Of a stretch of DNA of 64,000 nt, positions 49,571-58,629 are shown piece after piece. The stretch spans positions 124,001 to 188,000 of the forward strand of contig NZ_SNUJ01000002.1 of NCBI RefSeq assembly GCF_012027395.1. The letters are read 5' to 3'. The DNA is from Thermococcus sp. LS1. Its GTDB lineage: Archaea > Methanobacteriota_B > Thermococci > Thermococcales > Thermococcaceae. The notes under the pieces were generated by a model, which did not search any database, was not told the DNA's origin, and saw only the letters and a list, made by a program, of their open reading frames with translations. The position numbers were made by a program, and so were the translations under genes. Every line of letters starts with the position of its first letter. Position 1 is the stretch's first letter.

Positions 49571-50947
49571 ATGCCCGTGGTAGTCCTTCGTATTCCAGAC
49601 GGCTCTGCACTGGTCTACATCGAGAAAGCTGATCCTCAGGTGTACTTCAGAATCTACGAACTACTGACCTACAAGAAGGACTTTGGCAAATGGGAGAAGC
49701 CGGAAAGCCTCTACGACCCATACGAGAAGACATTTCCGGTAGGGGTTCTTCCCAGAGTCAAGAAATTCCTCAACTCCAAGGGTTATCGGGTCAGGGTAAA
49801 GGATGAGCGCCAGGTTAGGGGAGTTAAGCTCAACTCCACCTGGAACGAGAACTACATTATGCGCAAATACCAGCAAAGAGCCGTAAAGAAAGCCCTGAAG
49901 GAGAAGATAGGAGTTCTCTCCCTTCCCGTTGGAAGCGGAAAGACGGTCGTTGGACTGAGGATAATCCATGAACTTGACCTATCCGCATTGATAGTGGTTC
50001 ACACGAAGGAGCTCCTCTATCAGTGGGCCGACAAGGTAAGGGAAGTCCTTGGTGTCGAGCCCGGAATAGTGGGCGACAACAAGTGGGAAGAAAGGGCTGT
50101 GACCATAGCGATGATACAGACGCTCCTCTCCAGAGGTGCCGATAAGCTGCAGAACGACTATGCGATAGTCATGTTCGATGAATGCCACAGAACATCTGCA
50201 GCCGAGAAGTTCTATCAGCTGGGCCTTTCCTTGCCTCAGGTGTACCGCTTCGGTCTCTCTGCCACTCCCTGGAGGCGGATCAGGGGGGAGGAGATAAAGA
50301 TAGAGGCCGTTGTGGGTCCGACGATATTCGAAGTCCGCGCCGAAGACCTGATCCGGGAAGGTTTCCTTGCAAAGCCTCGCTTTGAGATAGTAACTTACGA
50401 GTCCAGCATGCCGTCCTTCAGTGAGCGCTACAAGGAGCTCTACGAGGATATGATAATGAACAACGATGAGAGGAACAGGGCGATAATTAGAAAGGCCGTT
50501 GAGCTTGCTAGGAAAGGCCACCGTGTTCTCATCGACGTTAAGAGGATAGAGCACGGCAAGATACTGAAGGAGATGCTTGAGAAGGAAGGGATAAAGGCCG
50601 AGTTCCTCAGCTCAAAGAGTCCGAACAGGTGGGAGATACTCGAGAACTTCAAAGAAGGAAAGATTCCCGTTCTCGTGTCCACGCTGCTCAAGGAGGGCGT
50701 TGACATACCGGAAATCTCTGCCATAATCCTCGCCGGCGGCGGTAAGAGCGACATAATGACCATCCAGACCATAGGCAGGGCTTTAAGGCCCAAGAAGGGC
50801 ATGAAGGCCGTTATAGTTGACATCCAAGACGACGATCCGCTGCTCTTCACGCACTTCCTTGAGAGGCAGAAAGCCCTGAAGCAGTACTACGGCCGCTATT
50901 ATGACAGGGAGATGAACCTAAAGACCAAGAAGAAGGTCGCCAAATAA
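49571..50947 (+). CDS. XPB/Rad25-like SF2 DNA helicase
   Basis: A 458-aa superfamily 2 helicase of the XPB type. Motif I is LPVGSGKTVVGL, motif II is VMFDECHR (DECH), motif III is GLSATPWR, and motif VI is QTIGRALRPKKG. An N-terminal region of about 90 residues (damage-recognition-like) precedes the core. Archaeal XPB is thought to act in repair or transcription with Bax1, which is not adjacent. ATG 49571 is used; a TATA-like GTCTATAAAG near 49533 predicts a very short leader. Its 3' end overlaps truA by 30 bp. Confidence 0.92.
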   Translation: MPVVVLRIPDGSALVYIEKADPQVYFRIYELLTYKKDFGKWEKPESLYDPYEKTFPVGVLPRVKKFLNSKGYRVRVKDERQVRGVKLNSTWNENYIMRKYQQRAVKKALKEKIGVLSLPVGSGKTVVGLRIIHELDLSALIVVHTKELLYQWADKVREVLGVEPGIVGDNKWEERAVTIAMIQTLLSRGADKLQNDYAIVMFDECHRTSAAEKFYQLGLSLPQVYRFGLSATPWRRIRGEEIKIEAVVGPTIFEVRAEDLIREGFLAKPRFEIVTYESSMPSFSERYKELYEDMIMNNDERNRAIIRKAVELARKGHRVLIDVKRIEHGKILKEMLEKEGIKAEFLSSKSPNRWEILENFKEGKIPVLVSTLLKEGVDIPEISAIILAGGGKSDIMTIQTIGRALRPKKGMKAVIVDIQDDDPLLFTHFLERQKALKQYYGRYYDREMNLKTKKKVAK

Positions 50948-51721
50948 CGCGGCTCTAGTTAATGCCTCTGAATAGCGTTCGAAGAGGTCGCGTTTTGCTT
51001 TTCTGATTCCTTTCTCGTCCCCTCTGAACTCGATGCCCTCGTATTCTATCCTCCACAGCACCAACCCCTCCGGTCTCGCCGGCGGAATTTTCCTGGAGTA
51101 CTCGCCGTTGAGCATCCTCTCCACTTCTTCCCCCGTCAGGAGACCCAGTCCACAGAAGCGGAGTGCATTTACTATTCTTCTGGCCATCTCCCACAGGAAG
51201 CTTTTGCCTTCGAGCTCAATTACGTAGTATCCCTGACGTTTAATGATATCAATTCTAATCAGTTCTCTCACGGGGTCTTTGTGGGGCTCAAGCCTTGCAA
51301 AGGCCGAGAAGTCGTGGGTTCCGACGAAGAGCTTTGCGCACTCTCTCATAGCCTTTTCATCAAACCCCTCATCAATGAGGTAATAGTGGTAGGTCTTTGA
51401 CTTGGCCCAGAAGCGGGGATGGAAATCCTCCGGAACCTCGGCAACTCCGAGAACCCAGACGTCCTTCAGGTGAAAGTTGAGCACCTCAGGCCTGACTAGA
51501 TCCGGCCTCGAAGCGACGTCAAAGGCCACAACGTTGAAGAACGCAGAAACGCCACGATCAGTTCTTGATGCACCCTTGAAGTTGGAGCTCTCAACATCCT
51601 CTATTATGCCCAGCTTAGTGAGAACCCTAATGATTTCCCCCTCAACGGTTCTAAGGTCTGGTTGCCTCTGAAAGCCATAAAAGGCAGTTCCGTCGTAAGC
51701 TATACGAAGGGCAAGTCTCAT
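50918..51721 (-). CDS. truA: tRNA pseudouridine synthase A
   Basis: A 267-aa enzyme that modifies uridines in the anticodon stem-loop (positions 38-40 in the family). The nucleophilic Asp is in KGASRTDRGVSAFFNVV, with other TruA landmarks RIAYDGTAFYGFQRQP and SFLWEMARRIVNAL. Its end runs antisense into the last 30 bp of the XPB-like gene. Promoter-like CTTTAACTTTA is seen just upstream on the minus strand. Confidence 0.96.
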   Translation of the reverse strand: MRLALRIAYDGTAFYGFQRQPDLRTVEGEIIRVLTKLGIIEDVESSNFKGASRTDRGVSAFFNVVAFDVASRPDLVRPEVLNFHLKDVWVLGVAEVPEDFHPRFWAKSKTYHYYLIDEGFDEKAMRECAKLFVGTHDFSAFARLEPHKDPVRELIRIDIIKRQGYYVIELEGKSFLWEMARRIVNALRFCGLGLLTGEEVERMLNGEYSRKIPPARPEGLVLWRIEYEGIEFRGDEKGIRKAKRDLFERYSEALTRAALFGDLLLGL

Positions 51722-51841
51722 GATGGGAAGTTGTTAGGTAAAGTTAAAGCCTTTTTGGTGTTCAATTTGTTGGCATTATGACAACAATATGTGTAAAAAT
51801 TGGGCAAATTTTGACAGATATCTTCAAAACTTTTCGAAATG

Positions 51842-51850
51842 TTTAATAAA
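51842..51850 (+). promoter_or_regulatory. TATA-like element upstream of the small ORF
   Basis: TTTAATAAA preceded by CGAAATG (BRE-like) lies so that transcription would start near 51870, giving a leader of about 30 nt with a CAACT/AGTTG hairpin and a very strong ribosome site before GTG 51901. Confidence 0.45.
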
Positions 51851-51885
51851 ATGGCCTTAAGATTATCAACTTAAAAAGAGTTGAA

Positions 51886-51898
51886 GGAGGTGATCACC
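51886..51898 (+). promoter_or_regulatory. Unusually extended Shine-Dalgarno with palindrome
   Basis: GGAGGTGATC at 51886-51895 is complementary to ten bases of the 16S rRNA 3' end (GATCACCTCC), far more than the usual 4-7. The last part, GGTGATCACC (51889-51898), is also a perfect 10-bp palindrome that could serve as an operator. GTG 51901 follows. Confidence 0.55.
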
Positions 51899-51900
51899 AA

Positions 51901-52095
51901 GTGGAATCAGCAATTGAACCTGAAGTCTTCATAAACATCGTAAACTTTGATATCATGTGGCAGTTCGTTCTTAAGAACTTGGGTGGGAACTCAAAAAATG
52001 TCGGAAAAGACGCCAACCCGATATTTTCATCACACTTTTCTATTCAAAACGAAAAGATAGATAATGAGAAAGGTCAGAGATACGGCTCCCTGTAG
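51901..52095 (+). CDS. Putative small protein (64 aa)
   Basis: A 64-aa reading frame starting at GTG 51901. The product (MESAIEPEVFINIVNFDIM... at the start, ending KGQRYGSL) has no membrane helix or motif I recognise and is not clearly a fragment of a larger family. Its main support is the TATA-like element at 51842 and the exceptional ribosome site at 51886. It lies in the 350-bp gap between truA and pheT and its last 22 bp overlap pheT's 3' end in antisense. It may also be chance. Confidence 0.4.
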   Translation: MESAIEPEVFINIVNFDIMWQFVLKNLGGNSKNVGKDANPIFSSHFSIQNEKIDNEKGQRYGSL

Positions 52096-53792
52096 AGCGG
52101 CCTCAGAAAGATCTCAAAGGCCGCTACCGGCATTTCTATTCCCCAGTTTTCCAGCACCTGGGGATGTATCTCCCCAATTATTCCTATTTCCTGGCCGTTC
52201 ACGAGGATTTTTCCGACCCTTCCTGAGATGAAGCTGCTGTGATCGGTCTCTTTCAGCTCATACTCGAAGCCGAGGTGGTGCATAACGCTGTCGAGAATCT
52301 CTTTAACTTCCGTGAAAGTTACACGTGGATGGGCTATGGCAACTGCAAGCTTGCTCTCGCTTACGGTCTTTGTCTCCCTGTTCTCGTTTATGAGCGTGGT
52401 CTTTCCGACCTCGAATATTCTCTGCGGGTACTCCTCATGGGTGTTCTGGCTCAGGAACTCCATTAAGCTGGGAATCAGCCATGCCCTCAAAGCGGACCAC
52501 TTGGGACTTATGGGATTCTCTATTTCCACGAGTCTCGCCGGCGGGTGGTTGCCGTACTCCTCGGGGAGATGCTCTCCGAATTGAAGGTTCATCTTGGTGT
52601 ACTGAGCCTCCCTGTTGGTCAAGTTGAAGGTCATGACCTCCTGAAGGCCGTAGCCAACCATGAGCTCCCTCACGACGTCTTCGAACTCAACGAACTTGTC
52701 TCCCCTGCCCTGGACGGCAAGCTTCGGCTCCTCCGGTTTGATCTCGTTGTAGCCGTAGGCTATGAGGACGTCTTCGAGCACATCGCGGGCGTGCATTATG
52801 TCATCGCGGAATGCCGGATACTTGAGCTTGGCCTTTCCATTTTCGAGTTCCACCTTGTAGAACGTCTTCTCGAGGAGCTCCTTGATTTCTTCGTCGCTCA
52901 GAGCTATCCCTGCGAGCTTCCTGATGTACTCGAACTCAACCTCGAACTCCTTCGGAGTTAGGTCGGGTGTCTCTATCTCGAAGTCTCCGTAAACGACCTT
53001 TACACTCTTTATCTTCCCTCCGCGCTCGGCCAGAGCAGTGACGACAACGTTAAGGGCGAGCATAATCTTGTTTAAGTCCCAGCCAGTGACGTCGACGAAA
53101 ACGTTCTTGGTCTCGGTGGTTACCCTTCCGGTGAGCTCGGAGTTGATAATCGGTGGCATGGAAAGAACGTTGCCCTCGCTGTCAACGAGGAGCGGATAAT
53201 ATGGCTTGTCCTTTATCAGATGACCGTATTCCTTGCCCTTCTCGTGCTTCTCGAGGATTTCTTCGAGACTCATCTCCTCCTCAAAGCCCAGCGGAACGAA
53301 CTTCTCAGTCTTCTCAGCGGCACGGTAATAAATTGGCGGCTTGACCTTGTCGAAGTCGAAGATGCCTATTGCAACTTCCCTTCTGCGCCTTCCGAACGTT
53401 AGCGCCACCTTTTCCTGGAGGTTGATCATCTGCTTGAGGGCCTCATCGTCGAGGCTGAGGCCCTCAACGATGGCATAGACACCGTAGGGTCTGATATTTT
53501 TCAGCTTTTCATCGACGTAAACAACGACGTCGCTCTTTTCGACCTCATACTTCGGCAGGCCCTTCGCCATCCCAAGTGCCCATCGTATCTGCCTCGCTAT
53601 TCCCTCAGCGCTCCAGAGGTCTGGTCTGTTGGTGTCCTTCGAGTCTGCCTTGAAGTAGATCTGACCGTTCTCCTCCCAGACGTCGTCGAGCTCGCATTTT
53701 GCGTAGAGGAATAGGTCTTCCCATTCCTCAACGGTGAAGCTCTTTCCGACGAGTCTCTCTAAATCCGCCTTCGAAACATCGAACTTTGGCAT
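52074..53792 (-). CDS. pheT: Phenylalanyl-tRNA synthetase beta subunit
   Basis: A 572-aa archaeal PheT. It carries the B3/B4 editing-related region and B5 domain of the family, and a catalytic-like class II fold at the C-terminus (for instance EYPQRIFEVGKTTL). The start ATG 53792 (MPKFDVSKADLERL) lies 5 nt after GGTGA, while longer starts lack this. It follows pheS by 13 bp as the second gene of a pheS-pheT operon. Confidence 0.96.
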   Translation of the reverse strand: MPKFDVSKADLERLVGKSFTVEEWEDLFLYAKCELDDVWEENGQIYFKADSKDTNRPDLWSAEGIARQIRWALGMAKGLPKYEVEKSDVVVYVDEKLKNIRPYGVYAIVEGLSLDDEALKQMINLQEKVALTFGRRRREVAIGIFDFDKVKPPIYYRAAEKTEKFVPLGFEEEMSLEEILEKHEKGKEYGHLIKDKPYYPLLVDSEGNVLSMPPIINSELTGRVTTETKNVFVDVTGWDLNKIMLALNVVVTALAERGGKIKSVKVVYGDFEIETPDLTPKEFEVEFEYIRKLAGIALSDEEIKELLEKTFYKVELENGKAKLKYPAFRDDIMHARDVLEDVLIAYGYNEIKPEEPKLAVQGRGDKFVEFEDVVRELMVGYGLQEVMTFNLTNREAQYTKMNLQFGEHLPEEYGNHPPARLVEIENPISPKWSALRAWLIPSLMEFLSQNTHEEYPQRIFEVGKTTLINENRETKTVSESKLAVAIAHPRVTFTEVKEILDSVMHHLGFEYELKETDHSSFISGRVGKILVNGQEIGIIGEIHPQVLENWGIEMPVAAFEIFLRPLYREPYL

Positions 53793-53805
53793 GAGCATCA
53801 CCCCT

Positions 53806-55308
53806 TTACCAGACCAGCCTCGCCTCCCTCAGCCACCTCAGGTCGTAGCTGAAGAGATACCTTATGTCGTCGATTCCGAGTTTGAACATGGCAAGTCTGT
53901 CAATTCCGATTCCCCACGCTATTACAGGAACGTCTATGCCCAGGGCCATCGTCATTTCCTCTCTGAATATTCCAGCGCCGCCGAACTCGACCCAGCCGAG
54001 CTCGGGATGGTAGGCGCTCATCTGTACGCTCGGCTCAGTGAACGGATAATAGTCTGGCAGGAACTTGACTTTCTTGGCTCCGGCGATCTCAACGGCGAAG
54101 CGCTTGAGTATACCTAAGAGATGCCTGAAGTTGAGGTCTTCGCCAACCACGAAACCGTCCACCTGGTTGAACTCTATAAGGTGCGTCCTGTCCAAGACGT
54201 CGGGCCTGAAAACGCGCTGTATCGTGAAGTATTTACCTGGGATCTCGACACCTTCAGCAAGCTGCCTGCCGCTCAGGGCGGTACCGTGGGCTCTCGGCAT
54301 CAGCAGCATGGCCCTCTCCGGACTCCAGACGTAGCCCCAGCCGCGTGAGCCAGCTATGCCTCTCTCGTGGGCGGTCTTAACCCTCTCGACGAGTTCTTCA
54401 TTAGGTAGGTAGCCACTCTTCGGGTATTTGAGCTGGTAAGTGTCTGTCCATTCCCTCGCGGGATGGTTCTGGGGCTGGAAGAGAGCGTCGAAGTTCCAGA
54501 ACTGCGTCTCTATGAGGCTGTCAACAGTCATCTCAATGAAGCCCATCTCTATGAGCCTTCTCCTTATCTTGTCGAGGAATGCCCTGTAGGGCTGCTTCTT
54601 GCCGGGATAAATCCTTCTCACCGGCGCTTGGATGTTGAAGCGCTTGAACTCGACCTCACGCCACTTTCCAGACTTTATGAGCTCCGGCGTGAGTGTTGAG
54701 ACTTCCTCCTTGAGCTCAAGGCCTTTATTTACGAGCTCCTCTCCTTCGGGTGTTATCTCGACGGTTCTTTCGGTTACGGTGTCTTCTTCGGCTATCTTCC
54801 TTCTCTTGAGGTCGTTCACCTTGATGATGTTCTCAATCTCCCTGACGGGGATAGCTTCTTTCTCGGCGAGGAGCTTCAGTGCCCTGTCAATTGCCCTCTC
54901 CTCGGCTTTAAGGCCCTTCTCCGTTATCTCGAGGACGAGCTTTCCATTCTCCTTCCTAACGCTTGCCCAACCCTCCTTCTTGAGGAGGCCAACTATCGGC
55001 TTCAGCTCGTCCTCGCTGAGGACTTCTTTGAGGTCATCGAGTGTAACTTTGCCCTTCTCCCTGAGGACTTTCAGAGCTCTCCATTCTGGCAGTCCAATTT
55101 GGGCATATTTCTTACCAGTCCCGGTTAGCTTTACTATCCTCTCACTCTTCTCGTGGAGCCTCGCCAGACCTTTGCTCTGAAGCCAGAGAACGGCTCTCAT
55201 GACTGCGACTTGGTCGAGACCGGTTTTTTCAACGAGCTCGTCGAATTTAGCCTTCTTCAACTCGTTAAGTTTTATGAGCGTCAGCTTCTCTTGGTAGCTA
55301 AGCTCCAT
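53806..55308 (-). CDS. pheS: Phenylalanyl-tRNA synthetase alpha subunit
   Basis: A 500-aa archaeal/eukaryotic type PheS, longer than the bacterial form. The N-terminal 200 residues contain winged-helix DNA/RNA-binding-like repeats ([20 protein letters not shown]), then the class II catalytic core with [40 protein letters not shown] and the motif 3 [15 protein letters not shown]. It begins the pheST operon; GGAGGTGG lies upstream of the ATG. Confidence 0.97.
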   Translation of the reverse strand: MELSYQEKLTLIKLNELKKAKFDELVEKTGLDQVAVMRAVLWLQSKGLARLHEKSERIVKLTGTGKKYAQIGLPEWRALKVLREKGKVTLDDLKEVLSEDELKPIVGLLKKEGWASVRKENGKLVLEITEKGLKAEERAIDRALKLLAEKEAIPVREIENIIKVNDLKRRKIAEEDTVTERTVEITPEGEELVNKGLELKEEVSTLTPELIKSGKWREVEFKRFNIQAPVRRIYPGKKQPYRAFLDKIRRRLIEMGFIEMTVDSLIETQFWNFDALFQPQNHPAREWTDTYQLKYPKSGYLPNEELVERVKTAHERGIAGSRGWGYVWSPERAMLLMPRAHGTALSGRQLAEGVEIPGKYFTIQRVFRPDVLDRTHLIEFNQVDGFVVGEDLNFRHLLGILKRFAVEIAGAKKVKFLPDYYPFTEPSVQMSAYHPELGWVEFGGAGIFREEMTMALGIDVPVIAWGIGIDRLAMFKLGIDDIRYLFSYDLRWLREARLVW

Positions 55309-55379
55309 AGGGCCACCTCCTTGGGTTGAGTTTGAGAAGAGTTACTTAAGAATTGCGGTGAAAGAAAAAGGAGAAAAAC

Positions 55380-56432
55380 TCACTTCTTGTGGGGGAAGAA
55401 GACGACCTTTCCAGTCTTGCCGGCGCGCATGAGCTCAAAAGCCTCCTCAAACTTGTCGAAGCCCTTGTACTTGTGGGTTATTATTGGATCGAGGTTGAGC
55501 TTGCCACTCTGGATAAGGCTCGAAACGGTGTACCAGGTCTCCCAGAGGTGCCTTCCGGTTATTCCGTGTACTTCAAGGGCCTTGAAGATTACGAGGTTGT
55601 TGATGTCAAAGGTAACCTCTCTCGGGAAGAGGCCGAGCAGCGAGACCCTTCCTCCCGGCGTTACCGCCTGGAGGCCCTGTTCAAGGGCCTTAGGAGCGCC
55701 GCTGAACTCGAGGAAGACCTCAACACCGGCTCCATCAGTTATGTCCATAACGAACTTAACTGGATCCTCCTCGAAGGGGTTGACGACGTAGTCCGCACCG
55801 ACTTTCTTTGCCAGCTCGCGCCTAAACTCGCTCGGCTCGCTGACGATGACAGGATAAGCACCGCTGGCCTCGGCAACGGCTATGCCGAGGAGACCGAGCG
55901 GACCGGCGCCAGTGATGAGCGTGCTCCTTCCGGCTATTGGGCCAGCAAGAACCGTATCAACGGCGTTTCCAAGGGGCTCTTGGAGGGTTGCGTACTCGGG
56001 AGGCATGTCCTTTGGGTTCTTCCAGGCGTTCTGGGCAGGAACTATCGCGTATTCGGCAAAGACGCCGTCCATGTCAACGCCGAATATCTTTGTGTTCTGG
56101 CAGACATGGTAGCGGTTATGCTTGCAGGCATAACATTTTCCACAGACTATGTGAGTCTCAGCTGAAATGTAGTCCCCAACCTGGATTGTATCGACGCCGG
56201 GACCAACCTCGATGACCTCTCCGGCGACTTCGTGACCCATTATCTGGGGAGGTTTTATCCTGCTCTGCGCCCATTCGTTCCATTCGTAGATGTGCAGGTC
56301 AGTTCCACAGATGCTGGTGGCGAGAACCTTAATGAGAACCTCTCCAGGACCGGGCTTGGGGATGTCAACTTCAACGAGCTCCGCACCGTAGGCGGGCTTC
56401 GTCTTAACGATCGCCGGCATCTTTTCGGCCAT
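55380..56432 (-). CDS. tdh: L-threonine 3-dehydrogenase
   Basis: A 350-aa zinc alcohol dehydrogenase-family enzyme oxidising threonine to 2-amino-3-ketobutyrate. The catalytic zinc ligands are in [15 protein letters not shown] and GHEVAGEV, the structural zinc in [15 protein letters not shown] and the NAD-binding loop in [12 protein letters not shown]. It reads as a close relative of the T. kodakarensis enzyme. ATG 56432 ([12 protein letters not shown]) follows AAGGAGATGG; the longer frame upstream has no support. Its promoter contains the inverted repeat described separately. Confidence 0.97.
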   Translation of the reverse strand: MAEKMPAIVKTKPAYGAELVEVDIPKPGPGEVLIKVLATSICGTDLHIYEWNEWAQSRIKPPQIMGHEVAGEVIEVGPGVDTIQVGDYISAETHIVCGKCYACKHNRYHVCQNTKIFGVDMDGVFAEYAIVPAQNAWKNPKDMPPEYATLQEPLGNAVDTVLAGPIAGRSTLITGAGPLGLLGIAVAEASGAYPVIVSEPSEFRRELAKKVGADYVVNPFEEDPVKFVMDITDGAGVEVFLEFSGAPKALEQGLQAVTPGGRVSLLGLFPREVTFDINNLVIFKALEVHGITGRHLWETWYTVSSLIQSGKLNLDPIITHKYKGFDKFEEAFELMRAGKTGKVVFFPHKK

Positions 56433-56450
56433 AGCAACCATCTCCTTAAT

Positions 56451-56514
56451 GTTTACATGCTTATCTAAATGGCGGGGCGATATAAACCTTTTGCGAAGGT
56501 GCAATGATGTAAAC
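56451..56514. promoter_or_regulatory. Inverted GTTTACAT repeat around the tdh promoter
   Basis: GTTTACAT at 56451-56458 and its exact complement ATGTAAAC at 56507-56514 flank the tdh TATA element (minus strand GGTTTATATCG, 56480-56490). One half-site lies at the predicted transcript start, the other upstream of the TATA region, 48 bp apart, suggesting a regulator-binding site. This is inference from position and symmetry. Confidence 0.5.
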
Positions 56515-56591
56515 AATAGTTTTCCTGATGGATTATCGGAAACCTTATATTCTCCTTTGAGTATTTTCCAATGAGTAAAGGGGGTCTAAAG

Positions 56592-57335
56592 ATGGCGCTG
56601 ATAGTCGTGACCGGGCGAGGAGGTGCGGGAAAAACTACCACTACGGCTAACCTCAGCACTTTCCTGGCCATGAGGGAATACCGTGTTCTTGCCGTTGATG
56701 GTGACCTGTACCTGCCTAACCTCGGTTTTCACTTCGCACTTGACACTGTAAAGTACACTCTCCACTCGCTTCTCAAAAATCCCGACCTTGATCCTGAATG
56801 GGCCATCTACAAACATCCTCAGACAGGAGTTCACGTGATGCCAGGAAGCACACAGCTTCAGGATGTTCTGGGCATCTCTCCAAAGAGACTGGTGGATATT
56901 CTGGATAGAGTCAAGTACAAGTTCGGAGTTGTTTTCGTGGACTCACCCACGGGAATTCCATTTGACACGCTTCCTACCTTTGAACTTGCCAACTACCAGA
57001 TTATAGTAGTTGAAATAGAGCGCTCTCCAATATACTCTTTCGAGGTAATGGTTAAGAACGAGATAGAAAAGCTGAAAGCCCTCGGTGAGAGATACAATCT
57101 CAACATTGGTGTGATACTGAACAAAGTCAGAGAGTCCGAGGACATAGTTGACAAGATTATAGAGGCCGTTGAGGAAGACCTCAATGTTCCAGTTCTTGGA
57201 TGGATACCCTTTGATAACAAAGTTCCGGAGGCCATCAATGTAGGTGTCCCCATCATTAAGTACTATCCTAACAGTGATGCTGCCATAGCCTTCCGGGAAA
57301 CCGGGGAAGTCCTCGAAGAATGGATATTCGGCTGA
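56592..57335 (+). CDS. MinD/ParA-family ATPase with altered Walker A
   Basis: A 247-aa SIMIBI ATPase. The deviant Walker A is VVTGRGGAGKTTTT; the signature Lys near its start (KGGxGKT) is replaced by Arg. Walker B-like VFVDSPTGIP and a NKVRES guanine-like motif are present. Members position cell machinery or act in iron-sulfur or other metal delivery; this is a stand-alone family member. The ATG is placed at 56592 after GGGGGT. It is 17 bp before hmgA and likely co-transcribed. A TATA-like CCTTATATTC lies near 56551. Confidence 0.88.
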   Translation: MALIVVTGRGGAGKTTTTANLSTFLAMREYRVLAVDGDLYLPNLGFHFALDTVKYTLHSLLKNPDLDPEWAIYKHPQTGVHVMPGSTQLQDVLGISPKRLVDILDRVKYKFGVVFVDSPTGIPFDTLPTFELANYQIIVVEIERSPIYSFEVMVKNEIEKLKALGERYNLNIGVILNKVRESEDIVDKIIEAVEEDLNVPVLGWIPFDNKVPEAINVGVPIIKYYPNSDAAIAFRETGEVLEEWIFG

Positions 57336-57352
57336 TTTCTGGAGGTGTTGGA

Positions 57353-58579
57353 ATGAACATGGAAGAGCTCGTGGAGAAGGTAGCTGGCGGAGAAATAAAG
57401 CTCCATCAGGTTGAAAAATATACAAACGGCGACAAGAAGCTCGCCACTGAAATAAGAAGGAAAGCCCTCGAGAAAAAGTTTGGGATAAGCCTCGAGAACA
57501 TTGGACATTACTCCATAGACCCCAACCAAGTCATTGGAAGGAACATCGAGAACATGATAGGCGTTGTTCAGATACCGATGGGCGTTGCCGGACCGCTCAA
57601 AATTAACGGTGAATACGCCAAGGGAGAGTTCTACATTCCGCTCGCAACGACGGAGGGTGCATTAGTCGCTTCAGTCAACCGCGGTTGCTCTGCATTGACG
57701 GCGGCCGGCGGTGTCAAGACAACAATCATAGGCGATAAAATGACCCGTGCGCCGCTCCTAAAGTGTCCGGACGCGAGAAGAGCAAGAGAGGTTGCGGAGT
57801 GGGTCAAGGCAAACATTGACTATCTCCAGGAAAAGGCTGTCTCTAAAGTTACGCGGCACGGGAAGCTCCGCGACGTTAAGCCCTTCATCGTCGGCAATAA
57901 CCTCTATCTGAGGTTTGAGTTCGAGACCGGCGACGCCATGGGCATGAACATGGTCACCATCTCAAGCGAGGAGATAATGAAGGTCATCGAGGAGGAGTTT
58001 CCGGACGTTAAGTATCTCGCCCTCTCAGGAAACCTCTGCGTTGACAAGAAGCCCAACGCAATGAACTTCATCAATGGAAGGGGCAAGACTGTGATAGCCG
58101 AAGCGGTGATCCCGCGCGAGATCGTTGAGAAAAAGCTGAAAACCACTCCGGAGCTCATAGCAGAGGTCAACTACCGCAAGAACCTTGTGGGGTCAGCCCA
58201 GGCTGGCTCCTACGGCTTCAACGCCCACTTCGCCAACATTGTGGGCGCGATATTCCTTGCAACGGGCCAGGACGAGGCACAGATTACGGAAGGAGCCCAC
58301 GGCATAACTCTTGCGGAGGTTACCCCAGAAGGGGACCTCTACATCAGCATAACAATGCCAAGCCTCGAGATAGGAACCGTCGGTGGTGGAACTAGGGTTC
58401 CGACCCAGAGGGAAGCCCTGAGCATCATGGGAGTCGCCGGTGGTGGTGATCCACCTGGAACGAACGCCAAGAAGTTCGCAGAGATAATAGCAGGTGCCGT
58501 CCTTGCTGGCGAGCTCTCCTTGTTAGCGGCAATAGCGGCGAAGCACCTCGCCAAGGCTCACAAGGAGCTTGGCCGTTGA
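57353..58579 (+). CDS. hmgA: HMG-CoA reductase
   Basis: A 408-aa archaeal enzyme making mevalonate for isoprenoid lipids. Motifs are ENMIGVVQIPMGVAGPL, TTEGALVASVNRG (Glu), VDKKPNAMNFINGRGK (Lys), a DEAQITEGAHG segment and MPSLEIGTVGGGT, with the catalytic His near the end in AIAAKHLAKAH. ATG 57353 follows GGAGGTG at 57341-57347 and agrees with T. kodakarensis. It may be linked with the upstream MinD-like gene. Confidence 0.97.
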   Translation: MNMEELVEKVAGGEIKLHQVEKYTNGDKKLATEIRRKALEKKFGISLENIGHYSIDPNQVIGRNIENMIGVVQIPMGVAGPLKINGEYAKGEFYIPLATTEGALVASVNRGCSALTAAGGVKTTIIGDKMTRAPLLKCPDARRAREVAEWVKANIDYLQEKAVSKVTRHGKLRDVKPFIVGNNLYLRFEFETGDAMGMNMVTISSEEIMKVIEEEFPDVKYLALSGNLCVDKKPNAMNFINGRGKTVIAEAVIPREIVEKKLKTTPELIAEVNYRKNLVGSAQAGSYGFNAHFANIVGAIFLATGQDEAQITEGAHGITLAEVTPEGDLYISITMPSLEIGTVGGGTRVPTQREALSIMGVAGGGDPPGTNAKKFAEIIAGAVLAGELSLLAAIAAKHLAKAHKELGR

Positions 58580-58602
58580 GCTCCTTTCCATTCTTACTTA
58601 AC

Positions 58603-58613
58603 GCTTAAAAATC
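58603..58613 (+). promoter_or_regulatory. TATA box of the C/D sRNA
   Basis: GCTTAAAAATC lies about 25 bp before the predicted 5' end of the C/D sRNA at 58630, in agreement with archaeal promoter spacing. Confidence 0.5.
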
Positions 58614-58629
58614 CTCGAAGAAATGTGTT

